Positions 22,982-33,887 of a DNA stretch of 64,000 nucleotides are shown here, one piece after another. The position numbers and the translations under genes were made by a program. Source of the DNA: Powellomyces hirtus (Eukaryota; Chytridiomycota; Chytridiomycetes; Spizellomycetales; Powellomycetaceae); contig JAHLKG010000012.1 in assembly GCA_025526995.1 (NCBI GenBank), forward strand, positions 558,001 through 622,000. The letters are read 5' to 3'. The notes under the pieces are model-generated. The model was not told where the DNA came from. It saw only the letters and a list, made by a program, of their open reading frames with translations, and searched no databases. The first letter of the stretch is position 1. Each line of letters starts with the position of its first letter.

Positions 22982-23339
22982 TGAATCAAAAACGCCGTCA
23001 ACCTAATCGAAGTAGGATCAGCTCTCGAGGAGAGTTCAGGTGGAGAAACATACCCACTCATCAGTGGACCAACACTATCACATAGATAGTCTCTGCATTA
23101 GCTTAATGCACCTTAGACTACAATAGAATAGTCAATCACGGATACTCATCTTATCCAACGCCCTTTTGACAAATAGTGGGGTAAAGAAGGACACGGACGC
23201 GTTTTTTGCCGTTCTCCACAGCTTAAATTTAGGCGTCAGGTGTCGCAGCCAAGCTGACAGTACAATAATCGATGTACACTGTAGTTCAGATTTTCCCCCC
23301 AACCATTTCTTTCATTTCACCGTCAACATCACCGCAAAC
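22982..23339. other. intergenic between FHIT-type gene and lipoyl synthase
   Basis: About 360 nt, AT-rich around 23090-23150. It holds the 3' end of one gene and the promoter of the next; no further element recognised. Confidence 0.45.
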
Positions 23340-24886
23340 ATGTCTACACATTCCATACAGTCAGCATCGCGCTGCCTTCTCCGCAACACTCCCTCCACTC
23401 CACTATGCAAGCGTGTGCCGAAATACGTGCGTATCGTGCTTGTCTTTCTTTTGAAGCGTGCAGTTGTTCCTGACAGACTTTCTGCAGCCACGGATACAGC
23501 CCACAAGAAGCCTGGCGTCCCATGCAAACGAAAAGCCGAAGCGAGTGAGCCGTTTTGGCGACAAATTGGCTGCCGGACCCTCTTTTGGTGAATTCGTGAA
23601 TGACACGGCCCCGCTTAGCCCCGAGGAGGCGTTGGAGTTGAAAGAACCGGTGGTGACCACGGGTGCGGCGATTCGGAAGAAGACGTAAGTTGGCGGCTTA
23701 CATGGGGCTATTATGGATCTACGAGCGCTTTGGATTTTGTATGCGGAGGAACTCATCCGGTGTGCGTTTGCTCATTGCAGTCATGTGCGATTGCCGGAAT
23801 GGTTGAAGACGGATATCCCCGTTGGCGACAACTTTTCCCGACTCAAGAAAGACTTGCGAGGACTCAAGCTTCACACGGTAAGTCAACCCTCACGACCTTG
23901 GCGCTCGAATCGGGACGGGACCACTGACTTTGCGTCCCTGGCATCTCAGGTGTGTGAGGAGGCGCGGTGCCCAAACATTGGCGAATGCTGGGGCGGCGGT
24001 GAATCCAAGACCGCCACCGCCACCATCATGTTGATGGGCGACGAATGCACACGCGGGTGCCGCTTCTGTTCCGTCAAAACCAACCGCGCGCCGGCCCCGC
24101 TCGACGCCAACGAGCCCGAGCACACGGCTGAAGCCATCTCCCGATGGGGCCTTGACTACATTGTCATGACATCTGTCGACCGGGACGATCTACCTGATGG
24201 TGGCGCGGCCCATTTCGCGGAAACTGTCCAACTGACCAAAAGCAAGGCACCCAAGATCCTTGTCGAGTGCCTCACGGGCGATTTCAGGGGCAACTTGGAC
24301 GCGGTTGCTAAAGTGGCCGTTTCGGGCCTGGATGTGTATGCGCACAATGTGGAGACGGTGGAGAACCTCACCCCATATGTCCGCGACCGACGGGCTACCT
24401 TCAGACAGTCACTCAGCGTCCTCGAGCACGCGAAAAAAGTCAACCCCAAGCTCGTCACAAAAACGAGCATGATGCTTGGATTGGGTGAAACTGACGAGGA
24501 GGTCATGGACGCACTGAAAGGTATGTGATCTCGTCTTTGTTTCCTCGACTCCGCTTTTGAGTCCAAAACTAATTTTTTGTTCTGCTTCCCATCACACAGC
24601 TCTCCGCGGCATCTCGGTCGACGTGGTCACATTTGGCCAATACATGCGGCCCACCAAAAAGCACATGAAGGTGCACGAATATGTCCACCCCGATAAGTTT
24701 GCCCACTGGGCCAAAGTCGCCGACGAACTTGGCTTCAAGTACGTGGCCAGCGGACCCCTCGTGCGCAGCTCCTACAAGGCCGGCGAGTTTTACATCAAGA
24801 ACATTGTCCAGGGCGGCAAGAAGGACGCCAGCACTTTGGCATCCAAGGCATCCCAGGATGAGATTTCCATCTCGGCAAACGCGTAG
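23340..24886 (+). CDS. LIP5: lipoyl synthase, mitochondrial
   Basis: Exons 23340-23426, 23488-23684, 23781-23877, 23950-24520 and 24600-24886; 412 aa, in phase. The second exon could start 24 nt earlier (acceptor ending 23463), also in frame; the later acceptor has the better pyrimidine tract. A presequence-like N-terminus rich in Ser/Arg is followed by the auxiliary cluster motif [12 protein letters not shown], the radical-SAM motif CTRGCRFC and the C-terminal RSSYKAGE with its conserved serine. Role: inserts two sulfurs into octanoyl groups on lipoyl-dependent mitochondrial enzymes using S-adenosylmethionine and Fe-S clusters. Confidence 0.95.
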
Positions 24887-27800
24887 ACTTGACAATGAAG
24901 GGTGGATGGGGAGACCCTCTGCCTACTTTAGACTTGAGGCTCGCATTTTTGTCTGGAATTTAGATGGAATGCAGCCCCTTTTTGGAAGAATCATACATGA
25001 CATCGTTTTATGAAATATAAATGCGCGGGTTATCGCAAAATGATGTTCGTTGTGGGTTCATGTGCTGGGTGCAAAGTGTACGGCATCATCGTGTAACAAC
25101 GACGCCAAAAGGGCAAGGTATCTTTCACATCGCCACATTTTGTGGCCTGGTGTGTACACTGTAAGGCCATCTCCAGTCGTCGCGTTTCTTTGCGCGTTTA
25201 TCCTGCTGCCCGCTGAACAACGACGGTTCTTGCATGGGACCCGAGTTTGCCAACGACAAAACTCCCGTATGGCAGCGGCACCTTGACGCTCATCAACGAC
25301 ATTTACTGGGTTTGTGGGAAACGGAGGTGGACACGCGTTGGTTCGAGCCAGCCAGCGTTTCGCGAGCGGCCGCCGCGTGGCTACCTTAAAGAACAAGACA
25401 CAACACGTCCCATCTCGAAAACCACACTTTCATCTGGTCGTTGTCGTCGTTCCCCGCCCCACTCAAACAGTTAAGTTGCTACTCCATCCCCGCATTTGCA
25501 CACATCCAGCAACGAAAACATGCCTCAAACGGCCGTTTGGGGTGTGGCATTGGATACCCTGGGGCGCCTTCATTGCCGTCCCGCCTCCAGTTGAGTCATC
25601 CTGGGGGCGCCTTCGGTGACGTCCCGCGCCAGGGGAACTCCTGCTTGCCCTGCAAGTGGCCAGCTCCAAGTGGAAGGGCGGATGTGTGGTTGTGAAGAGC
25701 TTGAAAACATGCCTCAAACGGCCGTTTGGGGTGTGGCATTGGATACCCTGGGGCGCCTTCATTGCCGTCCCGCCTCCAGTTGAGTCATCCTGGGGGCGCC
25801 TTCGGTAACGTCCCGCGCCAGGGGAACACCCGCTTGCCCTGCAAGTGGCCAGTTCCAAGTGGATATGCTCTTAATTTCGCAGCTGCCTTGACTACATTAG
25901 CTTGGGAATTCAAACTAACCTCGCCCTCCCTTCTTCAGCTCGTTCGCTAGCCCGAAAAATGCAGAGACCCCCGTGCGCACACACAAGCGGTTTTCGCACG
26001 GCTGGCACATGAAGAATGCAAACAGAAACGGTTCTCGCGGTTCGATTTCGCGATTCCTAGCAGAGGTAACAAGAAATCAGTTGACCGCGTTGCTCCGGTT
26101 TTCATTCTCTGACCCGGGCGTTTCATCTTCAGCTCACCTCGCTACACTGCATCATTCGATCCAGTACAGCTAGAATGCAGACAGAAACGCTGTACCCCGT
26201 TGCATCTCGAGATTGATCGCGTGACAAGTCGGGAGCTGCAGTTTATAGTGCAACTCAGGTAATAGGAAGAGCAAGTGGCCCCCGTCCGCCGTGTATCTGA
26301 CCCATGTGTTATCTCCAGCTATTTCTCTACAATGTACAACTCTCTCGGTGGAGACTCCGGCATGAGTAAAGCAAACAAGAAAGGGTCTTGACGTGGCATA
26401 CTTAGTGTACTGGCAGATTTCTGGTTGTCGGGAATTTCCAATCTAGAATACATTTATTTTTGAGAATGCTGTTATTGCGCATCGTTTCTAACAGATGTCA
26501 TGGTGCCAACAGAAAATTTGAGCAGCTCCTGGTCTCGGCGTCCCACTGGCATGTGCGCGGAACCACGATGTCTTTTGAAGCAGTACACAGGTGCAAAACA
26601 AAAGTGGGATGTGGACTCGTACGCGACCGACACCCTCACGAAGACGCCGTTCCTGCTTCTCTCTTTCAAGACCACGTACATATATCCAGTGGTTCCGAAA
26701 TTGCTGAAACTTCCCCGAGTTCAACTCCACATTTAAGTAAAAGTTCAAAAGATCCGGTTTGGTGCACAAACGCAATGTGCGACGCAGTGGTTTCGTAAGG
26801 AGCAGTGTTCTTGAACTGGTGTAGTTCCTCACCGCTCAAAACCAATTCATTGATGACAACCTTTCCCCGATGAATCATGCTCCGAACTTTGCTGTAGTTG
26901 ACTGCAAGCGCTTCGCAAGAGTCTTTGAGGAGAAAATAGCAGCAATCTGAGAGTTCATCCGTGGAAGTCCATCGGTTCACCGAGTCAGTTTCTGTTTGAT
27001 GAAGAAAGGTATGACTTTCACACCTACCATTGACCACAGGGAGCTTTCTTCTTCCCACGGATTGATGGCACACTTTCAGGATGTGCGGCGATGTTCAAGG
27101 TCATTTTGCGAGTTGAGCAAAGGCCAAACGTCAGGAGAGATTCAGACTCGGTCGTCTTATGGGTTTCCAGGGTTTCGCTTTTTCTCCCGCAGAGAAAGGA
27201 TACCCGCTCTCGCTTCGAACTGAAAAGCGCAGTACAAAAGGTTTCATATGGAAAAGGATTTCATATGATACATGTTTCACAGAGATCACAAGGATGTGCG
27301 ATTTTTTGTCTGCTTTTTGTCTCCTTTACACTATGCAACGTGTCTTTAATCGGAAACGCGCCTCCGCAACGCTTTGATCGGAAAAACGTGGTTAACTGAC
27401 CCGGCGGCGGTCCCCAGCGGTCCCGAGTTTTCCAGAAAACTTCCATTAAGGTCATAGTTTCGACTACTTCATCACCTCATGTGGATAATGTGTTTATGAA
27501 CTGCCGTGCCAGCATTTTTTGGCAACTGGAACATGCTGCCGTAATAAAAAAAGCAGATCAAACATGCAAATATCATCGTCCTCAATGTACAAGTTTCTTG
27601 ACGGCGGAGCCGGCGGAGGCCCTTGCTTGCAAAGGTAACGAACGTCTTACCCTGCGTTCCATAAGTCTACTGGGGCAATTGTTTTGCCAAGTGGTTTCCG
27701 TATGCTCCTAGTTCTCGACAAGTTTTTTTTATGATGTACTGTCAAACTGTCAAAAACCAAATTGCGGTCGCGTATTGACAGTGCCTGTCATTCGGACAAA

Positions 27801-27944
27801 AAGTCTGTACGCATCAACAACCCCAACCCATACAATCCCTTCCATCACACAATAGACGCTCACCACCAGCACATCCTCACTCAAGCGATTCTCCCGGTCC
27901 AAAAAATAGTATCACATCACCCACCATCACATCACAAAGACGCA
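24887..27944. other. 3-kb gene-poor region with tandem duplication
   Basis: No gene is supported between lipoyl synthase and MZT1. It contains the 189-nt-period duplication at 25514-25863 and, at about 25930-26210, looser repeats of a block like atgca-acagaaacg. A reverse ORF at 26666-27073 followed in another frame by 26472-26681 looks like a possible decayed or intron-containing gene but matches nothing I know. Confidence 0.5.
25514..25863. repeat. tandem duplication, two 161-nt copies at 189-nt spacing
   Basis: Copy 1 is 25514-25674 and copy 2 is 25703-25863, differing at only a few positions. Each copy itself contains two related half-units about 43 nt apart around ggggcgcctt (25561 and 25604). 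The period is a multiple of three, so a reverse frame (25463-25858) stays open and encodes the same peptide twice; whether it is translated is unknown. Confidence 0.9.
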
Positions 27945-28214
27945 ATGGACCCAACTCTCCACCGCGCGCGCGAGACTATGGACATCCTCTCTGAAATCTC
28001 CACCCTCCTCAACACGGGCCTCGATCGCGACACGCTCGCCCTGTGCGTCTCGCTGTGCGAGGCGGGTGTCAACCCAGAGGCGCTGGCGGTCGTTATTAGA
28101 GAATTGAGGAACGAGGCAAAGAATTTGGCAAGGGATGGGAATGGGAATGCGGCCAAGGGGACGCTCGGGAGTGGGAAGGAGAGAGATGGAGTGGAGCGTG
28201 GGATGCGGCATTAG
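27945..28214 (+). CDS. MZT1: mitotic-spindle organizing protein 1 (MOZART1)
   Basis: Single-exon ORF of 89 aa. The core [20 protein letters not shown]... [15 protein letters not shown] (shown in parts) matches the MOZART1 family along its whole helical domain. The frame stays open 61 codons upstream, but the family starts near the chosen Met and that upstream sequence is Pro/His-rich leader. The C-terminal 25 residues are Gly/Arg-rich and not conserved. Role: binds the N-terminal region of gamma-tubulin complex proteins and recruits them to spindle pole bodies or basal bodies. Confidence 0.92.
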   Translation: MDPTLHRARETMDILSEISTLLNTGLDRDTLALCVSLCEAGVNPEALAVVIRELRNEAKNLARDGNGNAAKGTLGSGKERDGVERGMRH

Positions 28215-28648
28215 AGCAGAGGGAGGGAGGAGGGATGGGCTATTTTGCTCTTCTCCGTTATGAGTCTCCCTTGCCTCGCTTTCGACTGCGGGATTGGCTT
28301 CAGGCTGCGACTACCACGGTCACCGGTTGCACTGGGAGAAAGCCACCTCGACAGCATAGATGATGGCAACTTTCGGCAATCCTCACAACTCCTATGGAAC
28401 CGTGCGGAATCACTGCGCTGCGGGAGTTCGAGACGCTCACGATGTAGATCGTAACTGTACATACATACCGAACTTTTTGCAAATACGACGATAGTAGACA
28501 AGCTTCTGTCACAGAAGATAGATCGAAAGCTTTGTCGAACGGTGTCCGAATTGAGATGACAGGAACCGGCGAAAAAGGGAAATAGAGGAAGGAACTTGTC
28601 GTAGAAACTCAAACAGTCGTGGAATCAATATATAATGTCTGGATTATT
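28215..28648. other. convergent intergenic region
   Basis: 434 nt between MZT1 and the 3' end of the MTFR-like gene. A reverse 133-codon ORF (28211-28612) overlaps both flanks and has no recognisable features, so it was not called. Confidence 0.5.
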
Positions 28649-30222
28649 CTACGCGAAAGGGTCCTCATTGTTGGTTTTGCTAACATCATCTGGAGCGTAG
28701 GCTTTCTTGAACTTGTCCTTCAATTCCGCGACTAGATATGCAAGCATAAGCATGGAGAGAGACGCAATAAGGAGGGTTGCTCAACTTACAGTCAGATTCG
28801 TGCAAGGTCCTTCTCGACGTTTTGCGTTGAGGTATGAGAGTGGTGCCGCCTGGGGACCGCGGGATGTTTGTTTTGCGGAGGCGAGACATGGTAACATTTT
28901 TGGCGAATTCTCCCTCGGCCCTGCAAAAGTAGTTTAGTGATCGTGATTCACCCTGCTAAGTTTTTTCTGGCCTTACATTGGATTCTTTGAATCCGCGGCG
29001 TGCTTGTCCTGACCATCCAGGTTTTCCTTGTCCCTGTGGAATCACAAGTTTCAATACAAGCGTTCAGATCAATGGATCAGAGGCGACACATACTCATTCT
29101 GTGCTTTCGATTCCGGTGTGGTGATTGGTGCTTGAGGAAGTTCTTTGTTTGCACCGACGAAAGCAACTTCTGCGGCATCCGCAGTTGAAGGTAGCACGCT
29201 ACAATGGGACAGAGTGTTATTCAGAACCCGCTTCCTTCAACCATCGCCATGATTTGGGCTCCTACGTTTGAGCTACTCCAGCGGGATCATGTACAAGAGT
29301 GCTGCTGGCTCCGTTGGTTTTGTTGTCAGTTTTACGTTCGTAAGCTGCGTTGAGCTGCGCCCGCAGAGCTTTCAGGTTGTTCAGGGCCTTCGAGCCTTGA
29401 GCACCATCGTCGCTCGAGGCTTTGACGAGCCATTCCGCGGTCATGTTCCTCTTCAAGGGCGATGGTGCATATTTGGTCTGGTTGACTGCTTTGTGCAAGT
29501 AAGCCTTACGGGGGCTGTGGCAGGAGATTAGGTGAGAAATGATCATCTGACTCATGGACATCATCATTCCTCGAGCGTACCTTATCAGGTTCACGACTTT
29601 CCTCTGCACCTGGAACATTTCCTGCAGGACGTCGTTCATTGTAGCAGCCGCAGGGATCGCTTCCACGGCCCGGCGCTTGTGGTCGTTAACCTGAATCTTC
29701 AACGAGTTGTCGGTGTTCATAACTGGTGGGGCCGGTGGCGGCGGCGGAGGCGGTCCGGTAGGAATTCCCGCGACACCGGGAACGACCACTTCTGAACGTT
29801 CCAGAACAGCGATCCTACTTTGCGCTTCACGCAGCTGGTTCTCTAGAAAGATAAGACGCTCCGCCATTGACTGCAACACAATATTAAGGCTGCGTGGCAG
29901 AAGCAAGAAGGTGGTGACTGTCATTCCTTACCCCAGTCGAAACACCGTTGATGCTGCCACCAAAGTCAACTTGTGCGACCTATAATTGCGACAAAAGTGA
30001 GAAAGAGCAACAAAAGCACAACTTCTGTGGTTGTGAACTACGCACCTCTTCTTCCAACTCTTCATCGTCAGCGACTATGAGCCCAAAGCCACACCAGACC
30101 CACGTCCAGTACAGAACATCCCGGACAAGAGTAAGGAGGAGCAGCGAGCTGATGGTGAGAGCAAGTGGGACAGCGTAGGCAACCCAGGCGGAGACTACTG
30201 CTTGTTCGGTTTCGTCGTGCAT
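28649..30222 (-). CDS. membrane-anchored coiled-coil protein with MTFR-like C-terminal motif
   Basis: Eight exons on the minus strand: 30046-30222, 29932-29979, 29581-29870, 29266-29514, 29094-29198, 28977-29033, 28790-28920 and 28649-28731; 379 aa, all junctions in phase. A long hydrophobic segment (about residues 13-50), a coiled coil (near 78-97), a run of seven prolines, then MNDVLQEM...RSPRK, an acidic Lys/Glu-rich linker and a C-terminal block with MSRLRKTN, RSPGGTTLIP and LKDKFKKAYAPDD. The order proline run, RSPGG, LKxKF resembles mitochondrial fission regulator (MTFR1/FAM54) proteins as I remember them; function in fungi is inference. The third intron (29515-29580) is 66 nt, stop-free and in frame. 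Confidence 0.75.
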
Positions 30223-30437
30223 TGTTACTATATGGGGCGTTGAAAAAAAGCACTTGGCAAATGCGTGGGAAAAAGCAGCAGCAGCCTAAGGGGGGAACTT
30301 GGAGGTCGGACCAGCACACGCCAAAAGACACGAACGACAGAACTGCGCAGCTCTTCGCGTTGCCTTCACCAACCATAGGAATAGGCCCAGAGCAATTACA
30401 TTACAGTTGACATCACCCAGTTCACATTCAACTAACC
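30223..30437. promoter_or_regulatory. divergent promoter region, MTFR-like / ARP10
   Basis: 215 nt between two start codons pointing apart. It must contain both promoters; no specific element identified. Confidence 0.5.
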
Positions 30438-32071
30438 ATGAGCGCTCGCCTGCGGCAAAGATCCATTTATGCAACCGAGGATAGAGTGGTCCTGGACTTT
30501 GGGTCCTTATACCTGAAATGCGGGTTTTCGGGCGAACCAAAGCCACGACATATTCTTCCAAATCGTATTCCAATCCCTTACGGAGCTGCATCGGAGGGCT
30601 GTTGCTCCGGCGGAAGAGTAAGGTTATTGTTGCAGGCACCTCTGTTTAGGATCTTTCAGAGCCTCATCCCTTGTGTCTTGCAGACTCAGCCATTGTGGGG
30701 CTTGGAGGTCGCAGACGAGCAGCTGCAGGCATTGCGGCAAATTCTCTCCCACTTGCTCCGAGAACTGTATCATAGGTAAATGCGTTTGCTCGGGCTATTC
30801 TATCGTCACAAGAACCAAACATAATTCCTCCCGGAAAGATATCTATTGATTGACGCGAAACAGCGGAAAGTTGTCATATGCGAGGGACCACTATTTCCCA
30901 CATCGATCAAGCAGATGATTGCTGATGTGTTGTTTCGCGAACTGGAGGTTCGTGACTTCACCACTCTCCCATTCCCCGATAAAAACAAAGAATAATGAGT
31001 GTGGACCAGGTACCATCCGTCAGTCTCATACCAGCATCCGTTGCAGCTTTGCTCACTGTAGGGCAAACAAGCGGGCTGGTTATCGATTGTGGAAATCTAG
31101 AAACCAGTGTCTTGCCCGTGAGTTGGAATGGGTGCTTCATTGCTATTGACAGCCCGCATCTGAACGAATTTCGACTGGAACCCAGGTATATGATGGGAGA
31201 GCGCTGATCCATAATATGCATGCGCTTCCCCTAGCGGGCGACAGTATTTCGCAACGCCTGAAAGTGCTGATCAAGGTTTACGGGAAGCTGCTGCAAGAAG
31301 GAGCGGAAGAAGGTGTGCCGGTACCGGACACTTTTATTAACACCCTTACTTGCGAGAATTGGGAGGAGATGAAAGCACAAATGTGCTTTGTTGGAGAACG
31401 GCCGTCCACAACCAACCCACCATCGGAAACCATACACCAGGATCGCCGGCTGAGAGCATACGAATCTTCCGCGCCGCAAATGACGTGGACAACAAACGGC
31501 TGCGACCGGCTGGTGATGCCAGGCTGGGTTCGAGAACGTGCGGCGGAAATCCTGTTTGAGGGTGACGATGATATGCGGTCCGTCGCGACAATCGTAGCAG
31601 ATACGCTTCTGAAAGTACGGTGAAATCCCTTCAAGTTCCTTAATGCTCAGGGTTCTCACGCAGTAATTTTCGACCAGTGCCCTACAGATATCCGAACGGA
31701 GTTGGCGCAGTCAATCCTGCTGATCGGAGGGACGTGCATGCTTCCTGGGTTCCGTCAACGGCTGCTTCAGGAGATCCGTGCGACTCTTGAAAAAGCAAAG
31801 ACATATCTAAGCATTCGGAAATTAGCGGAAATGATCCAGTGCAGGACATCAGTGTTTGCGCCAAATTGCGCTGCGTGGATTGGAGGTAATGACCTTTGCC
31901 GCTACTGATTTGCGCAACGATAGGCACAGATTCATTGATTCCATATACGTAGGGTCGCTGATTGGTGCCCTCAAGATTACGGGCGAAGATATTAGTCGAA
32001 CTGCGTTCATGAAGAGTCCCATACTACCTGACTGGGCAGTGATTCAGAGCGAGCCCAGCATAGGTCGGTAG
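30438..32071 (+). CDS. ARP10: actin-related protein 10 (dynactin pointed-end subunit)
   Basis: Seven exons: 30438-30617, 30684-30775, 30839-30947, 31010-31117, 31186-31614, 31678-31885 and 31953-32071; 414 aa against 417 in human ACTR10. Actin-fold landmarks: VVLDFGSLYLKCGFSGEPKPR (in part), LVIDCGNLETSVLPVYDGR, the CPTDIR...LLIGGTCMLPGF segment and AAWIGGSLIGAL. Role: with Arp1 and p25/p27/p62 it caps the dynactin filament used by cytoplasmic dynein. Intron 1 (30618-30683) is 66 nt, stop-free and a multiple of three. Confidence 0.92.
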
Positions 32072-32216
32072 CTAGGCCTGTAGACTCGTTTTGAATAGCT
32101 GATGCGTCTCAGTGAGTTTCATGTACAGCCGACATATTCTGATTCAAACTGTACTCAATTTTGACGCTATTCACGAACATGATGGGGGGCGCCTTCCTGA
32201 CTTTTACAGTTCTACC

Positions 32217-32810
32217 TTACTTGTCATTGGTAACCAAATGTTCCACAGCAGACCTCAGCAAGTACTTCGCATACAAATTATGCAATGCATTGGTCAGGGC
32301 CCATACGTGCCGCGGATCAAACAGCGCTGAGCCCAGCATAAATTTGACTTCCCTCTCCGCCGCCGCCAGCTTGTCAGTATTCACACTCAACCAGGTCAGA
32401 CCCAAGTTCCACCTCAGCAGAACCTCCGTCGCACGCCGCTCCTCCACCGTCCAGGTGAGGTGGACGTCACCCTGTTGGAAGTCGCGAGTGGTCTCGTTCA
32501 ACCCAACCGCGTTGAGAATGATAGACTCCACCCAGAATGCCTTGCTCGCAAAAAAAGAACGTGCAAACTGGGTTGTCAGGTCCACTGGGGACAGCCGGAA
32601 GACAGGATGGGAGATGACATCGGGGTGCAGCTTGCTATTCAGCGTCAGGCACACATAGTCCCGATATGCAGGTTTCGGCAGTCCGCTGGGGGCAGGTTTG
32701 CCGGGGATGGCGGTTGCTGCGAAAAATGAGGTGCCTGTTGGGGCATCAGGTATGATATGAACCGGAACGTCCAGGCGACGTACTGAGCGTAAAATGGCAC
32801 TTGGGAACAT
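32217..32810 (-). CDS. hypothetical protein of about 198 aa
   Basis: Single-exon frame on the minus strand, stop at 32217. It is open to a Met at 32936, but the first 42 residues are basic and low in conserved look, so the Met at 32810 (MFPSAIL) is preferred. Features: HPVFRLSPVDLTTQFARSFF (in part), then EERRATEVLLRW and TWLSV strands and a helical end with LYAKYLLRSAVEHL. The pattern suggests a compact alpha/beta domain rather than a membrane protein. I do not recognise the family. It converges with ARP10 145 nt away. Confidence 0.65.
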   Translation of the reverse strand: MFPSAILRSVRRLDVPVHIIPDAPTGTSFFAATAIPGKPAPSGLPKPAYRDYVCLTLNSKLHPDVISHPVFRLSPVDLTTQFARSFFASKAFWVESIILNAVGLNETTRDFQQGDVHLTWTVEERRATEVLLRWNLGLTWLSVNTDKLAAAEREVKFMLGSALFDPRHVWALTNALHNLYAKYLLRSAVEHLVTNDK

Positions 32811-33160
32811 GGGGTATTCTCTTCTAGTGTTGTATGGTATTCGTTTATTCTCTCCTTCCTTCCGATGGGGTTCGTCGCGTGGACGGGCCGAGAACGCGTC
32901 ATCATTGATCGTCATGTTACTCTCTGGAAACGTCATGTTACGCCCAAATTACCAGAATGAATGGATCAATGAATGAATGAATGATGTAGTGTGATGTCCT
33001 CGCTTACTCCTTGCGAGTATAAATTGAGAGCATCCTTGCAGCTTCGGCTCATCCATCAACACTTTGCCCTCATAGCATCATCAACAAACACACATACAAA
33101 CGCACTTCGCTCTCAAGCACTCTCTTCTCACTCACACTCATATCCAAACACAGTTCAATA

Positions 33161-33613
33161 ATGGCATCTCGCATCTCCACCCGTCTCTTCACCACCTCGG
33201 CTCGTGCCCTGAACAGCAACTCCAACCCCATCAAGGCCGCTGCCGACGCTGTCAAGAAGGCCGCTCAGGCGTTTAAGGAGGACGGCTCAATCGGGCAAAA
33301 ATTCACCCCTGAAGGTTCCATCGGACGCAAGGCTGACAAGGTGGGAGGACCCTTCTCCAAGGACGGCGCTGTCGGAAAGCAGTTCACCACCGATGGTGCG
33401 ATTGGCGGAGCCGGCCAGAAGGTCGCTGAGAAGACGGAAGCCTACGCTAAAGACGTCAAGCGCCAACCGGAGACTGTCAAGTGGGACGCTGAGAATGCGG
33501 CCAACCGCGCTTCCACCAACGCCCAGCGAACGGCGGAAAACGCCACCATTGGCGCTAAGCGAACAGCTGAGGACGTCAACGACAGGTCCAAGGAGCTTGG
33601 CCGAAAGTTCTAA
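33161..33613 (+). CDS. small mitochondrial-type repeat protein (LEA-like)
   Basis: Single-exon ORF, 150 aa. The start MASRISTRLFTTSARAL is a classic mitochondrial presequence with a likely cleavage after the RLFTTSA block. The mature part carries four imperfect repeats of a unit like F-x-x-(D/E)-G-(S/A)-(I/V)-G between residues 38 and 85, then an Ala/Lys/Asn-rich amphipathic helix region with repeated QRTAENA and KRTAEDV units that recalls late-embryogenesis-abundant proteins. Similar small fungal proteins exist but I know no function. Stress or desiccation protection would be a guess from composition. Confidence 0.75.
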   Translation: MASRISTRLFTTSARALNSNSNPIKAAADAVKKAAQAFKEDGSIGQKFTPEGSIGRKADKVGGPFSKDGAVGKQFTTDGAIGGAGQKVAEKTEAYAKDVKRQPETVKWDAENAANRASTNAQRTAENATIGAKRTAEDVNDRSKELGRKF

Positions 33614-33887
33614 AGATACTTGTGCTTTGTCTCTTTTTGATCTTTCCCCTGTAAATATATGCGCAATGCCCTGATACCATCTTAAATACGTCCGATTTGC
33701 ATGCCCGTTCTGTTACGTTGCATTCATTGTAAATTACTATGACTTATTCAAAGTGTTCCCAAAGCTCAATGGTGGAAACGTTGTGATGTGGCGCACGGCG
33801 CTTGTAAGAGGCGCGGTCGTGTTTCTGCCTTCCTTGCGCTTTCGGAAGTAGTTCGTCTTACTCACCGCAGTATCGTTGGTGTCCTGA

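Noticed and set aside
28211..28612. 133-codon reverse ORF between MZT1 and the MTFR-like gene
   Set aside because: Overlaps 3' flanks of both neighbours and looks non-coding.
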